A stretch of 19,890 nucleotides of DNA. Origin: an uncultured Collinsella sp. (GTDB lineage Bacteria > Actinomycetota > Coriobacteriia > Coriobacteriales > Coriobacteriaceae). The stretch covers positions 1-19,890 of the forward strand of contig CAUBTS010000029.1 in the NCBI GenBank assembly GCA_958438955.1, in the 5' to 3' direction. Below the pieces are notes generated by a model. It did no database searches and had not been told where the DNA came from. It saw nothing but the letters and a program-made list of their open reading frames with translations. Positions 6,065 through 15,506 of this stretch are shown here, in pieces. The position numbers and the translations under genes are program-made. Position 1 is the first letter of the stretch, and every line of letters starts with the position of its first letter.

Positions 6065-6868
6065 GTGGAAATTTTTGAAAAGCTGCCTGATGAGATTAAT
6101 CATCTGGTCAGCGAGTTCAGCTCCACCCCTGTCGTGGGCGATCTGAGCTGCGGCATCACGCAGTACTCGTTTTGGCTGATCGTCTCCACGATCGTGCTCC
6201 TGATCGTCCTGGCCGTGTTCAAGAAGAAGCAGACCCTGGTTCCCAAGGGCTTCTTCGTCAACGGTTTCGAGTACATCATCGAGTACGTCGAGAACGATAT
6301 CGGCAAGGGTGTCGTGGGTGAGAACTGGAAGAAGCACTTCCCGTTCCTGTGCTCGCTTTTCCTGTTCATCCTGATCAATAACATGATCGGCCTGATCCCG
6401 GGAATGAAGCCCGGCACCGGTGCAATCGGCTCCACCGCCGCGCTCGCCATCTTCGCCTTTGTGTACTTCATCTACTACGGATGCAAGGCTCACGGCGTGA
6501 TCGGCTACATCAAGAGCCTCGCCCCGCAGGGCGTGAGCTTCCCGATGAACGTGCTTGTGTGGGTCGTCGAGCTTTTCTCGACCTTCCTGCGCCTCATCAC
6601 GCTCGCCGTCCGTCTGTTCTGCAACATGTTCGCAGGACACGTGGTCATGGGCTCGTTCGCCATCATGGCGAGCATGTTCATGCAGCCGCTGCTTCAGCAG
6701 GTTTCCGCGGCCCACGCCGTCGGCGCCCTGCCTTCGCTAGCCTGGCTTGCCATCCTCATCCTGATCTATGCGATCGAGCTTGTGGTCGGCGCCATCCAGG
6801 CTTACGTCTTCACGGTCCTTACCGCCGTGTATGTCTCCGAGGCAGAGGAGGTCGTGGAGGAGGAGTAG
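6065..6868 (+). CDS. atpB: ATP synthase Fo subunit a
   Basis: Subunit a forms the two proton half-channels beside the c-ring. The 267-aa membrane protein carries the essential arginine at R183 in LAVRLFCNMFAGH, and the conserved Gln in the last helix (GAIQAYVFTVLTAVY). H192 and E238 take the places of E. coli E219 and H245; this swapped pair is common in other bacteria. Several membrane helices are evident, and the tail is acidic (EAEEVVEEE). Translation starts at GTG 6065 with AAAGG just upstream, inside the end of atpI. A 124-base gap containing two hairpins separates it from atpE. Confidence 0.95.
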   Translation: MEIFEKLPDEINHLVSEFSSTPVVGDLSCGITQYSFWLIVSTIVLLIVLAVFKKKQTLVPKGFFVNGFEYIIEYVENDIGKGVVGENWKKHFPFLCSLFLFILINNMIGLIPGMKPGTGAIGSTAALAIFAFVYFIYYGCKAHGVIGYIKSLAPQGVSFPMNVLVWVVELFSTFLRLITLAVRLFCNMFAGHVVMGSFAIMASMFMQPLLQQVSAAHAVGALPSLAWLAILILIYAIELVVGAIQAYVFTVLTAVYVSEAEEVVEEE

Positions 6869-6909
6869 TCTTTCGTTCGCGCCTTAAAGGTAAGGTAATT
6901 CGTTAAACC

Positions 6910-6976
6910 GCCGGTGCCCGTACCCATGGAGCCCGGCAGTTATAAAAAGGTTATCCTGCGTGAAATAAGACACGCA
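6910..6976 (+). other. Two hairpins in the atpB-atpE gap
   Basis: The first stem pairs GCCGGTGC (6910-6917, one bulged T) with GCCCGGC (6931-6937). The second pairs TGCGTG (6957-6962) with CACGCA (6971-6976) around an eight-base A-rich loop. The very strong ribosome binding site AAAGGAGGAA (6981-6990) follows directly. Neither stem has a T-run, so they are more likely RNA processing or translation-control elements than terminators. In E. coli the region before atpE raises translation to meet the high need for subunit c; a similar role here is inference. Confidence 0.45.
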
Positions 6977-6992
6977 CGACAAAGGAGGAATC

Positions 6993-7187
6993 GTGGGAGT
7001 TATCGGTTACGGTCTCGGTGTTATCGGCGCTGGTCTTGCTATCGGCCTGTCTGCTCTGGGTGCTACGGGTGCTATGGCCCGTCAGCCTGAGGTCCAGGGC
7101 CGCGTGTTCACCGTCTTCATCATGGGCTCCGCCTTCGGCGAGGCTCTGGCTCTGATCGGCTTCGTTGTCGCGCTGATCGTTAAATAG
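6993..7187 (+). CDS. atpE: ATP synthase Fo subunit c
   Basis: Subunit c builds the rotor ring. This protein is only 64 aa, shorter than the usual 70-85, and is a hairpin of two membrane helices joined by the polar loop RQPE (30-33). The ion-binding carboxylate is E50 (GSAFGEALALIG). Residues typical of sodium-binding c subunits, such as a Gln in helix 1 and a Ser or Thr after the Glu, are absent, so proton coupling is expected. Helix 1 is glycine-rich (G5, G7, G9, G12, G14, G18), which governs helix packing and ring size. The start is GTG 6993 after AAAGGAGGAA; an in-frame stop at 6966-6968 rules out a longer reading. Confidence 0.94.
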   Translation: MGVIGYGLGVIGAGLAIGLSALGATGAMARQPEVQGRVFTVFIMGSAFGEALALIGFVVALIVK

Positions 7188-7202
7188 CACGGAGCGTCAA
7201 GT

Positions 7203-7805
7203 ATGAATCTTTCATCCCAGAAGAGCGCGATCGCACTCTCCGCGTCCGCGGCCGCGCTGCTTATGCCGGTTTCCGCGTTCGCCGAGGACGGCGCTGCCGG
7301 TGCGGACATCCTCATCCCTAAGATGGCGGAGTTCATCCCGGCGCTTATCGCCTTCCTGATCATCTGGATCGTGCTGGCAAAGGTCGCCCTGCCGGGCATC
7401 ATGAAAACCATGGAGGAGCGCGGCAAGAAGATCGAGGAGAGCCTCGACGAGGCCGAGAAGACCAAGCAGGAGGCCATCGCCAAGCGCGCTGAGTCCGACT
7501 CGATCGTCACCGACGCCCGTCGTCAGGCTGCCGACATCGTTCTCGAGGCCCGTAAGGACGCCGAGTCCGAGCGCGCCCGTATCATCGAGGCTGCTCACAA
7601 GGAGGCCGAGGAGATCATCGCCAAGGCCCATACGACCGTCGAGGACGAGCGCAAGTCCATCTACGCCGGTGCCGCGAGCTCCATCGCCGACCTGTCCGTT
7701 GCCGTCGCCACCAAGATCGTGGGCGAGGCACTCGAGGACGAGTCCGAGCAGAAGAAGCTCATCGAGCGCTACATCCAGGAAGCAGGTAGCCTGAATGCCG
7801 ACTAG
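7203..7805 (+). CDS. atpF: ATP synthase Fo subunit b with N-terminal signal-like extension
   Basis: Subunit b is the peripheral stalk that holds the F1 head still. The 200-aa product has one membrane helix (about 44-64, IPALIAFLIIWIVLAKVALP) followed by a long, highly charged coiled coil, as expected. It begins with an extra segment resembling a cleavable signal peptide: a basic start, a hydrophobic Ala/Leu core and SAFA-ED at residues 24-29. Standard b subunits start just before the membrane helix. ATG 7203 follows GGAG (7191-7194). The 3' end overlaps atpH by 11 bases. Confidence 0.94.
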   Translation: MNLSSQKSAIALSASAAALLMPVSAFAEDGAAGADILIPKMAEFIPALIAFLIIWIVLAKVALPGIMKTMEERGKKIEESLDEAEKTKQEAIAKRAESDSIVTDARRQAADIVLEARKDAESERARIIEAAHKEAEEIIAKAHTTVEDERKSIYAGAASSIADLSVAVATKIVGEALEDESEQKKLIERYIQEAGSLNAD

Positions 7806-8271
7806 CCGCTATCAGGACAAGGTACTCGAGACCTACGCGCGCTCCCTTTTGGAAGCCGCCAAGGCCGAGAACCATGTGTTCGAGGACCTCGAGATGATCG
7901 AGCGCCTGGCTAGCGCCAGCCCTGAGATCGTCGCCGTGCTCGACACCATGTCCAAGCGCGACCAGCTCGACCTTCTTCCCAAGGTGGCAGCTGCCTTTAA
8001 GTATGTTGCCGAGGAAGACGAGGATGTAGTGGGCGTGACCGTCACCACGGCGATCCCGCTCGACGACGAGCTGCGTCAAACCATCACTAAGAAATGCGAG
8101 CAGGACTTCGGCCGCAAGGTATTCCTTATCGAGCAGGTCGACCCGTCTATCGTGGGCGGCCTGGTGCTCGAGGCCCGCGGCGAGCGTCGTGACATCTCCG
8201 TCAAGACGCAGCTGCGCATCGCGCAGGAGACCCTCGCAAACTCTGCTAATTCGTACGGAGGTGAAGCCTAA
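7795..8271 (+). CDS. atpH: ATP synthase F1 subunit delta
   Basis: Subunit delta links the top of the F1 head to the b stalk. The 158-aa product is slightly short for the family (about 175-180 aa) but keeps the N-terminal helical domain beginning RYQDKVLETYARSLLEAA and the C-terminal signature DPSIVGGLVLEARGERRD-SVKTQL. It overlaps atpF by 11 bases and ends in a TAATG overlap with atpA, so translation of the three genes is coupled. The ribosome binding site lies within atpF (GGAAGCAGG). Confidence 0.92.
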   Translation: MPTSRYQDKVLETYARSLLEAAKAENHVFEDLEMIERLASASPEIVAVLDTMSKRDQLDLLPKVAAAFKYVAEEDEDVVGVTVTTAIPLDDELRQTITKKCEQDFGRKVFLIEQVDPSIVGGLVLEARGERRDISVKTQLRIAQETLANSANSYGGEA

Positions 8272-9869
8272 TGTCCGAAACCCTCAATGCCCAGGATATC
8301 GCCAAGAAACTGCAGGAGCAGCTCACGAGCCTCTCCGCGACGGTCGATACGCATGAGGTTTCAACGGTCGACGAGGTAGGCGACGGCATCGCGCGCGTCT
8401 CCGGCCTCAAGAGCGCCATGGCAGGCGAGCTTCTGGAGTTCAAGAGCTCCGATACCGGTGAGACCGTCTTCGGCCTTGCCCAGAACCTTGACCGTGACGA
8501 GGTCGGCGCCGTTCTGTTTGGTGCCGTCGACTCCATCAAGGAAGGCGACGAGTGCCGCACCACTGGCCGCATTATGGATATCCCCGTGAGCCGCGCCATG
8601 CTCGGCCGCGTCGTCAATCCGCTCGGCCAGCCTATCGACGGCCTGGGTGACATCGTCGCCACGCACCGTCGCCCCATCGAGTTCAAGGCCCCCGGCGTCA
8701 TCGATCGTACCCCGGTGTGCGAGCCGGTTCAGACCGGCCTGTTGGCCATCGACTCCATGGTGCCTATCGGCCGTGGTCAGCGTGAGCTCATCATCGGCGA
8801 CCGTAAGACCGGTAAGACCGCTATCGCCATCGACGCTATCCTCAACCAGCGCGGCAAGGGCATGGTCTGCATCTATGTCGCCATCGGCCAGAAGGCCTCC
8901 ACGGTTGCCAACATCCGCGAGACCCTCGCTCAGCACGGTGCGCTCGACTACACCATCATCGTTTCGGCCACCGCTGCCGATTCCGCCCCTATGCAGTACA
9001 TCGCGCCTATGGCCGGTGCCGCTATCGGCGAGTTCTTCATGTACAACGGCGAGGACGGCAAGCCCGCCAGCGAGACCAACCCCGGCGGCCACGTGCTCGT
9101 CATCTACGACGACTTGTCCAAGCAGGCTGTGGCCTACCGTCAGATGTCGCTGACGCTGCATCGTCCGCCCGGACGCGAGGCCTATCCTGGCGACATCTTC
9201 TACCTGCACTCTCGTCTGCTCGAGCGTGCCGTCAAGATGTCCAAGAAGAACGGTTACGGCTCCATGACGGCTCTGCCGATCATCGAGACCCAGGACGGCG
9301 ACGTCTCGGCCTACATTCCGACCAACGTCATTTCCATTACCGATGGTCAGATCTACCTGCAGTCCGAGCTCTTCTTCCAGGGTCAGCGCCCGGCAGTCGA
9401 CGTGGGCATCTCCGTGTCCCGCGTCGGTGGCGATGCACAGACCAAGGCCATGAAGCAGGTTGCCGGCAACCTCCGTCTGGACCTCGCTTCGTACCAGGAG
9501 CTCGCCGGCTTTACGCAGTTCGGCTCCGACCTCGACGAGGCTACTCAGAAGCAGCTGACCCATGGTGCCCGCATGACAGAGCTCCTGAAGCAGCCGCGTT
9601 ACAAGCCGTTTGAGGTTGGCGAGCAGATCGTTACGCTGTTCGCTGGCAACGAGGGCTTCCTGGATGACCTGGAGATCGCCGACGTGCTGCCTTTCCGTGC
9701 CGAGCTCATCGAGTACATGGACAATGGCTTTGGCTCGCTGCTCGACAAGGTTCGCGCCAAGAAGATCGATGATGACACCAAGGCTGAGCTCTTGCGCGTC
9801 ATCGGCGACTTCAAGCAGCAGTTCATGGCCAAGCACCATTCGGATGTTTCTGGATCAGAGGAGAACTAA
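8271..9869 (+). CDS. atpA: ATP synthase F1 subunit alpha
   Basis: Alpha forms the non-catalytic nucleotide sites of the F1 hexamer. The 532-aa product shows the Walker A motif GDRKTGKT (176-183), the family signature around PAVDVGISVSRVG, and VIYDDLSKQAVAYR. It carries an N-terminal segment typical of alpha that binds delta. ATG 8271 shares one base with the atpH stop (TAATG) and follows GGAGGTG. Length and motifs are normal and no interruption is visible. Confidence 0.98.
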   Translation: MSETLNAQDIAKKLQEQLTSLSATVDTHEVSTVDEVGDGIARVSGLKSAMAGELLEFKSSDTGETVFGLAQNLDRDEVGAVLFGAVDSIKEGDECRTTGRIMDIPVSRAMLGRVVNPLGQPIDGLGDIVATHRRPIEFKAPGVIDRTPVCEPVQTGLLAIDSMVPIGRGQRELIIGDRKTGKTAIAIDAILNQRGKGMVCIYVAIGQKASTVANIRETLAQHGALDYTIIVSATAADSAPMQYIAPMAGAAIGEFFMYNGEDGKPASETNPGGHVLVIYDDLSKQAVAYRQMSLTLHRPPGREAYPGDIFYLHSRLLERAVKMSKKNGYGSMTALPIIETQDGDVSAYIPTNVISITDGQIYLQSELFFQGQRPAVDVGISVSRVGGDAQTKAMKQVAGNLRLDLASYQELAGFTQFGSDLDEATQKQLTHGARMTELLKQPRYKPFEVGEQIVTLFAGNEGFLDDLEIADVLPFRAELIEYMDNGFGSLLDKVRAKKIDDDTKAELLRVIGDFKQQFMAKHHSDVSGSEEN

Positions 9870-9874
9870 GCCCC

Positions 9875-10782
9875 ATGGCCAACCTTCGCGACATTAAGAA
9901 GCGAATCTCCTCGGTTACCACGACCAAGCAGATCACGCGCACGATGGAGATGGTCTCTACGGCCAAGATCCGTCGTGCCCTCGATCGCTCCAAGCAGGCC
10001 GAGCCCTATAAGGAGGCGCTGACCGACGTCATGTTGACGGTCGCCGGCGACGCCTCCTGTTCGGGCACCGATCCCATGCTGCAGAAGCATGAGAGCGTCA
10101 AGCATGGCCTGATTGTCGTTATTGCCTCGGACCGCGGCCTTGCCGGCGGTTTCAATACGACGGTGGAGCGCACGGCCGAAAAGCTCGCCGCTTCTTGGGC
10201 GAACGATGGCATCGAGTGCGAGATCATCGCGTGTGGGCGCAAACCGGCCACGTATTTCCGCGACCGCGCAAACGTCGTCATGCATTTTGAGGGCAATTCC
10301 TCCGAGCCCGATTTTAATCAGGCTCGCATGATTTCCTCTCATATCTGCGATGCGTATCGTGCCGGCGAGCTTGACCGCGTCGAGCTTGTCTACCACCACG
10401 CCAAGAACCGCGTGGATCAGGAGCTTCGCGTCGAGCGCTTGCTGCCGCTCGATCCCGAGATGATCGCTATGGCCCACGGTCCGCGTAAGAACGAGACCGA
10501 CGCCCCTAAGCGCATCTCGTCCACGTTCGAGTTCGTGCCCTCTCCCGAGCATGTTCTCGGCAAGCTTGTACCGTCGTATATCCTGACGGTCATCTACCAG
10601 GCCCTGATCGATTCGGCGGCCGCCGAGCAGGGTGCACGCCGCAAGGCCATGCACTCCGCGACGGAAAACGCCACCGCGATCATCTCGACCCTTACCCGCA
10701 CGTATAGTCGCGTGCGTCAGGCTTCGATCACGACCGAGATTAACGAGATCGTCGGCGGAGCCTCAGCATTGGAGGAACAGTA

Positions 10783-10783
<1 letters not shown>
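9875..10783 (+). CDS. atpG: ATP synthase F1 subunit gamma
   Basis: Gamma is the central rotating shaft. The 302-aa product has the conserved N-terminal helix (MANLRDIKKRISSVTTTKQI and the MVSTAKIRRA that follows) and the C-terminal helix (ARRKAMHSATENA ending in SITTEINEIVGGASAL). A central Rossmann-like part contains SDRGLAGGFN. ATG 9875 has AGAGGAG (9857-9863) upstream. It ends in a TAATG overlap with atpD. Length is within the usual 285-305. Confidence 0.97.
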
Positions 10784-12237
<1,454 letters not shown>

Positions 12238-12240
12238 GTT

Positions 12241-12633
12241 ATGCGTATCCGCATCGTGTGCCCCGTGAGCTGCGCCTATGAGGGCGACGCTGCGTTTGTG
12301 TCGATTCCGTCCACGGATGGCGAGTTTGGCGTTCTGCCTGCTCACTCCAGCGAGATCTGCACGATCGACCGCGGTTACGTTCGCGTTTCCGATAAGGCCA
12401 TGGGCACTGTCGACCACACGTTTGCCGTGGCCGGCGGCTATGCCCAGGTTGCGGACGATGTCGTGACCGTTCTCGCCGAGCGCGCTTGCGATTTGGCGAC
12501 CGTCGATGCCGACAAGCTTAAAGCTGATATTCAAGGTTTTGAAGAGAAGCTGGGTAATTTGTCGGAGGATGATGCACGCCGCGCCTACCTCTATAATGAA
12601 ATCGCATGGTGTAAGCTCAAGCTTGCCCAATAG
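12241..12633 (+). CDS. atpC: ATP synthase F1 subunit epsilon
   Basis: Epsilon joins the rotor and can inhibit ATP hydrolysis. The 130-aa product has the N-terminal beta sandwich (EGDAAFVSIPSTDGEFGVLP, AVAGGYAQVADDVVTVLAE) and a C-terminal helical hairpin (about 85-130), the part that inserts into F1 during inhibition. ATG 12241 follows GGGGGAGAAG at the end of atpD. It is the last atp gene and is followed by a strong terminator. Confidence 0.95.
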   Translation: MRIRIVCPVSCAYEGDAAFVSIPSTDGEFGVLPAHSSEICTIDRGYVRVSDKAMGTVDHTFAVAGGYAQVADDVVTVLAERACDLATVDADKLKADIQGFEEKLGNLSEDDARRAYLYNEIAWCKLKLAQ

Positions 12634-12669
12634 TCAAACGATTTAGCGTTCGACCATTTGCGAACACAT

Positions 12670-12708
12670 CATGCCCGGGATGGCCCAGCCATCCCGGGCA
12701 TGCTTTTT
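12670..12708 (+). terminator. Strong intrinsic terminator after atpC
   Basis: A perfect 14-bp stem (CATGCCCGGGATGG at 12670-12683 with its complement at 12689-12702) has a five-base loop and is followed by CTTTTT (12703-12708). The T-run ends only 13 bases before the murA start codon at 12722. A small hairpin, GTTCG (12648-12652) with CGAAC (12661-12665), lies just upstream. Confidence 0.93.
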
Positions 12709-12721
12709 GAAAGGGTAGACC

Positions 12722-14005
12722 TTGGATATTATCCGCGTTGAGGGTGGCCACGCCATCGGAGGCTCTGTGCCCGTTTCGGGCGCCAAGAACTCCGCGCTCA
12801 AACTCATGGCGGCAACGCTTCTGGCGCCGGGCAAGACGACGCTGCAGAACGTGCCCGATATTTCCGATGTCCACGTGATGGGCAAGGTGCTCAAGGGTAT
12901 GGGCGCCACAATCGATGTCCTTGACGAGCACACGCTCGAGATTGATACCTCTCAGGTCGATTCTTGGGAGGCCCCCTACGAGCTCGTTGCCAAGATGCGT
13001 GCTTCCACCGCCGTGATGGGACCCCTGCTGGGTCGCTTCCATCGCGCCAAGATCGCCATGCCGGGCGGCTGCAACCTGGGTGCTCGCAAGATCGATATGC
13101 ACATTCTTGGTCTTGAGGCCCTGGGCGTTGAGTTCGATACCGCCCACGGCTACATCAACGCTAATGCGCCCCAAGGTCTGCGCGGTACCACCGTCACGCT
13201 CGAGTTCGCCAGCGTCGGTGCGACCGAGAACCTCATCATGGCATCCGTGCGCGCGCAGGGCACCACGGTTATCGACAATGCCGCCCGCGAGCCCGAGATC
13301 GTCGATCTCGCCAACATGCTCAACGAGATGGGCGCCAAGATTGTCGGCGCGGGTACGCCCGTCGTGACCATCGAGGGCGTGGAAGAGCTGCATCCTGTTA
13401 CCCATCGCGTAGTGGGCGACCGCATCGAGGCCGGTACCTTTATCGTTGCCGGTGCGTTGATGGCCGACGATCGCGGTGTCGATGTCACGGGCTTTTGCCC
13501 CATTCACTTGGGCATGGTGCTCAAGAAGATGGAGCTCATGGGTATCGACTGCGAGCGCGTCGAGGATGGCGTCCATGTAAACCGTGCCGAGCGTATCAAG
13601 CCGGTCGACATCCAGACGCTTCCGTTCCCCGGCTTCCCGACGGACATGCAGGCGCAGATTATGGTGCTCTCCGCCCTTGCCGACGGCAGTTCCGTTATTA
13701 CCGAGAACATCTTCGAGAATCGCTTTATGTTTGCCTCTGAGCTGGTGCGCATGGGTGCCGACATTCGTATCGAGAGCCATCATGCCATGATTCATGGCGT
13801 CAAGGGCTTCTCGGGTGCACAGGTTACCTCGCCCGATCTGCGTGGCGGAGCGGCCCTCGTCGTAGCGGGCTTGATCGCCGACGGGACGACCGAGGTTTCG
13901 GCCATCCATCACATCAAGCGCGGCTACGAGCAGTTTGTCGAAAAGCTGCAGGCGCTCGGCGCGCATGTCGAGCATGCTTCCGTCCCCGATCCCGTCATCT
14001 ACTAA
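12722..14005 (+). CDS. murA: UDP-N-acetylglucosamine 1-carboxyvinyltransferase
   Basis: MurA transfers enolpyruvate from PEP to UDP-GlcNAc, the first committed step of peptidoglycan synthesis. The 427-aa product has K22 in SGAKNS, the active-site Cys C117 in MPGGCNLGARKID and the catalytic Asp D308 in FPTDMQAQ. Cys at 117 is the residue attacked by fosfomycin; some actinobacteria such as Mycobacterium have Asp there instead. The start is TTG 12722, giving MDIIRVEGG, preceded by AAAGGG (12710-12715). The atpC terminator lies immediately upstream, so expression requires read-through or a promoter that includes the hairpin in its leader. The atp-murA neighbourhood is also seen in Bacillus. Confidence 0.95.
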   Translation: MDIIRVEGGHAIGGSVPVSGAKNSALKLMAATLLAPGKTTLQNVPDISDVHVMGKVLKGMGATIDVLDEHTLEIDTSQVDSWEAPYELVAKMRASTAVMGPLLGRFHRAKIAMPGGCNLGARKIDMHILGLEALGVEFDTAHGYINANAPQGLRGTTVTLEFASVGATENLIMASVRAQGTTVIDNAAREPEIVDLANMLNEMGAKIVGAGTPVVTIEGVEELHPVTHRVVGDRIEAGTFIVAGALMADDRGVDVTGFCPIHLGMVLKKMELMGIDCERVEDGVHVNRAERIKPVDIQTLPFPGFPTDMQAQIMVLSALADGSSVITENIFENRFMFASELVRMGADIRIESHHAMIHGVKGFSGAQVTSPDLRGGAALVVAGLIADGTTEVSAIHHIKRGYEQFVEKLQALGAHVEHASVPDPVIY

Positions 14006-14017
14006 TACAGGTTGCCT

Positions 14018-15253
14018 ATGTTTAATAAAAAGCCCCTCGCGGATACCACCGCCCGAAGACCCTCAACTGGTGCGCAGGCCAAGATCTACAGTCGCGATAA
14101 CGTGGCTCGCTATTCCGAGCGCGCTCGTCAACGTCGTCGTAGCCACACGATTCGTCACGTCGCGCTCATTGTCGTGCTTGGTGTGCTGCTGAGTGCCACT
14201 ACCGCTGCCGGCCTGTGGTTTGCTACCATTATGGGCAAGCTCGGCGATTCTAATGTCATTACCGATAATCTGCGTCGGGTTCTGGTTGACACCGATGAGG
14301 CAAAGGATCCGTTCTACGTGCTGCTTCTTGGCACCGACGGCCGTCCGGGCGAGGATACGTATCGTGCCGACTCGATTATCCTGGCACGCATCGACCCCAC
14401 GCAAAAGCAGGCGACGCTCATTTCCGTTCCGCGCGACACCAAGGTCGAGTACAAGGGCGAGACCATGAAGATCAACGCCTGCCATACCGTTGGCGGCGCC
14501 GAGGCCATGGTCGAGGCGGTCAACGAGCTGTGCGGTGTTCAGATTTCCCACTATGCCGAGGTCAGCTTCGACGGTATGCAGGCGCTGATTGATTCGGTTG
14601 GCGGTATCGACATTAACGCAACCGATGATGTTGACGACCCCGAGCACCTGGATATTAAGATTACCGCTGGCCAGCAGCATATGGACGGTGCCACCGCCCT
14701 TACCTATGCCCGCTGCCGCTACACCTATGCCGACGGCGATTACACGCGCATGCGCCACCAGCGTCAGGTGCTTGGCGCCCTTGCCAACCAGATTCTCAAT
14801 AACTTCGATGCCACGAAGATTTTTGGCCTGGTTAATTCGCTGTCCGATATGCTCGTAACCGATATGAGCGTTCAGGATATCGTGGCTACGGTCAACGCCA
14901 TGCGCGGTATGGATGTCGACGGTATCTACTCGGCCAACCTGCCCTCGTACGCCGACGACAGCACCATGATCGACGGTGTGAGCTACGTCTTTGTCTACGA
15001 GGACGAGCTCAAGGAAATGATGGAGCGCGTCGATGCCGGCAAGGATCCCAAGGGTCCCAACACCATGGGTCTTTCCGACGGTTCCAGTTCTACGATCGGC
15101 GACCTGAACAACAACACGTCTGACGACTACGCAAACGGTACCGCAACTTCATCGGTCAGCTCTGACGATTCCGATGACTCAGGCGATTCGAGCGATTCGG
15201 ACTACTACGAAGAGCCCACCGGCGACGGTAACGGCTACGAGGCCAACTACTAA
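14018..15253 (+). CDS. LytR-CpsA-Psr (LCP) family cell-wall polymer ligase
   Basis: LCP proteins transfer glycopolymers such as teichoic acids from a lipid carrier to peptidoglycan on the outer face of the membrane. The 411-aa product has a basic cytoplasmic N-terminus (about 1-47, with RARQRRR), one membrane helix (about 48-70) and an LCP domain (about 95-270) with LLLGTDGRPGE, YRADSIILARID, SVPRDTKVE, the DSVGGIDI strand and ALTYARCR. The last 50 residues are a Ser/Asp-rich, low-complexity acidic tail ending DGNGYEANY. ATG 14018 is used; TTG 14012 is a possible alternative that adds two residues. The ribosome binding site is weak (CAGG). It starts 12 bases after murA, so both probably share a transcript. 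Confidence 0.9.
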   Translation: MFNKKPLADTTARRPSTGAQAKIYSRDNVARYSERARQRRRSHTIRHVALIVVLGVLLSATTAAGLWFATIMGKLGDSNVITDNLRRVLVDTDEAKDPFYVLLLGTDGRPGEDTYRADSIILARIDPTQKQATLISVPRDTKVEYKGETMKINACHTVGGAEAMVEAVNELCGVQISHYAEVSFDGMQALIDSVGGIDINATDDVDDPEHLDIKITAGQQHMDGATALTYARCRYTYADGDYTRMRHQRQVLGALANQILNNFDATKIFGLVNSLSDMLVTDMSVQDIVATVNAMRGMDVDGIYSANLPSYADDSTMIDGVSYVFVYEDELKEMMERVDAGKDPKGPNTMGLSDGSSSTIGDLNNNTSDDYANGTATSSVSSDDSDDSGDSSDSDYYEEPTGDGNGYEANY

Positions 15254-15281
15254 GTTACGGCGTTTTACCAAACGCCGTAAC
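15254..15281 (+). other. Perfect hairpin directly after the LCP stop codon
   Basis: GTTACGGCGTTT (15254-15265) pairs perfectly with AAACGCCGTAAC (15270-15281) around the loop TACC. The left arm begins at the base right after the TAA stop. No T-run follows, so it is not a standard terminator. It may protect the 3' end of the mRNA or be a small palindromic repeat. Confidence 0.7.
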
Positions 15282-15323
15282 GGCTCGACGCTGCGCGCCG
15301 CCCAAGGCGACAATTTGTCATTC

Positions 15324-15365
15324 AAAAGGCAGGGCATGACCAGAAGGTCAATGCCCTGCCTTTTT
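15324..15365 (+). terminator. Intrinsic terminator of the murA-LCP unit
   Basis: The arm 15324-15341 (AAAAGGCAGGGCATGACC) pairs with 15346-15364 with one bulged A at 15350 and loop AGAA. The descending arm runs into TTTTT, ending at 15365. Confidence 0.92.
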
Positions 15366-15441
15366 CATGCCAACTTGTTCGCCTTGGACGTCGCTCGCTG
15401 ACGTTGGCTCAACCTGCGGTGCTGACTACTCCCCTTGCACC

Positions 15442-15483
15442 AAAAACCGCCCCGTTCTCGGTTTTGAGGACGGGGCGGTTTTG
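15442..15483 (-). terminator. Terminator of pepT, probably bidirectional
   Basis: Arms 15443-15459 and 15466-15482 pair over 17 positions with one G-T pair and a six-base loop. On the minus strand the stem is followed by TTTTT (15446-15442), and on the plus strand by TTTTG. It lies 24 bases past the pepT stop codon. The 76 bases between this and the upstream terminator hold no gene, only weak nested repeats such as GCCAAC (15369-15374) with GTTGGC (15403-15408). Confidence 0.9.
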
Positions 15484-15506
15484 CTTACCTAGATTGTTCG
15501 AGTTCC

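Noticed and set aside
15254..15483. CRISPR-like or repeat array from several hairpins close together
   Set aside because: The three hairpins have unrelated sequences and are explained by one stop-adjacent stem and two terminators of converging genes.
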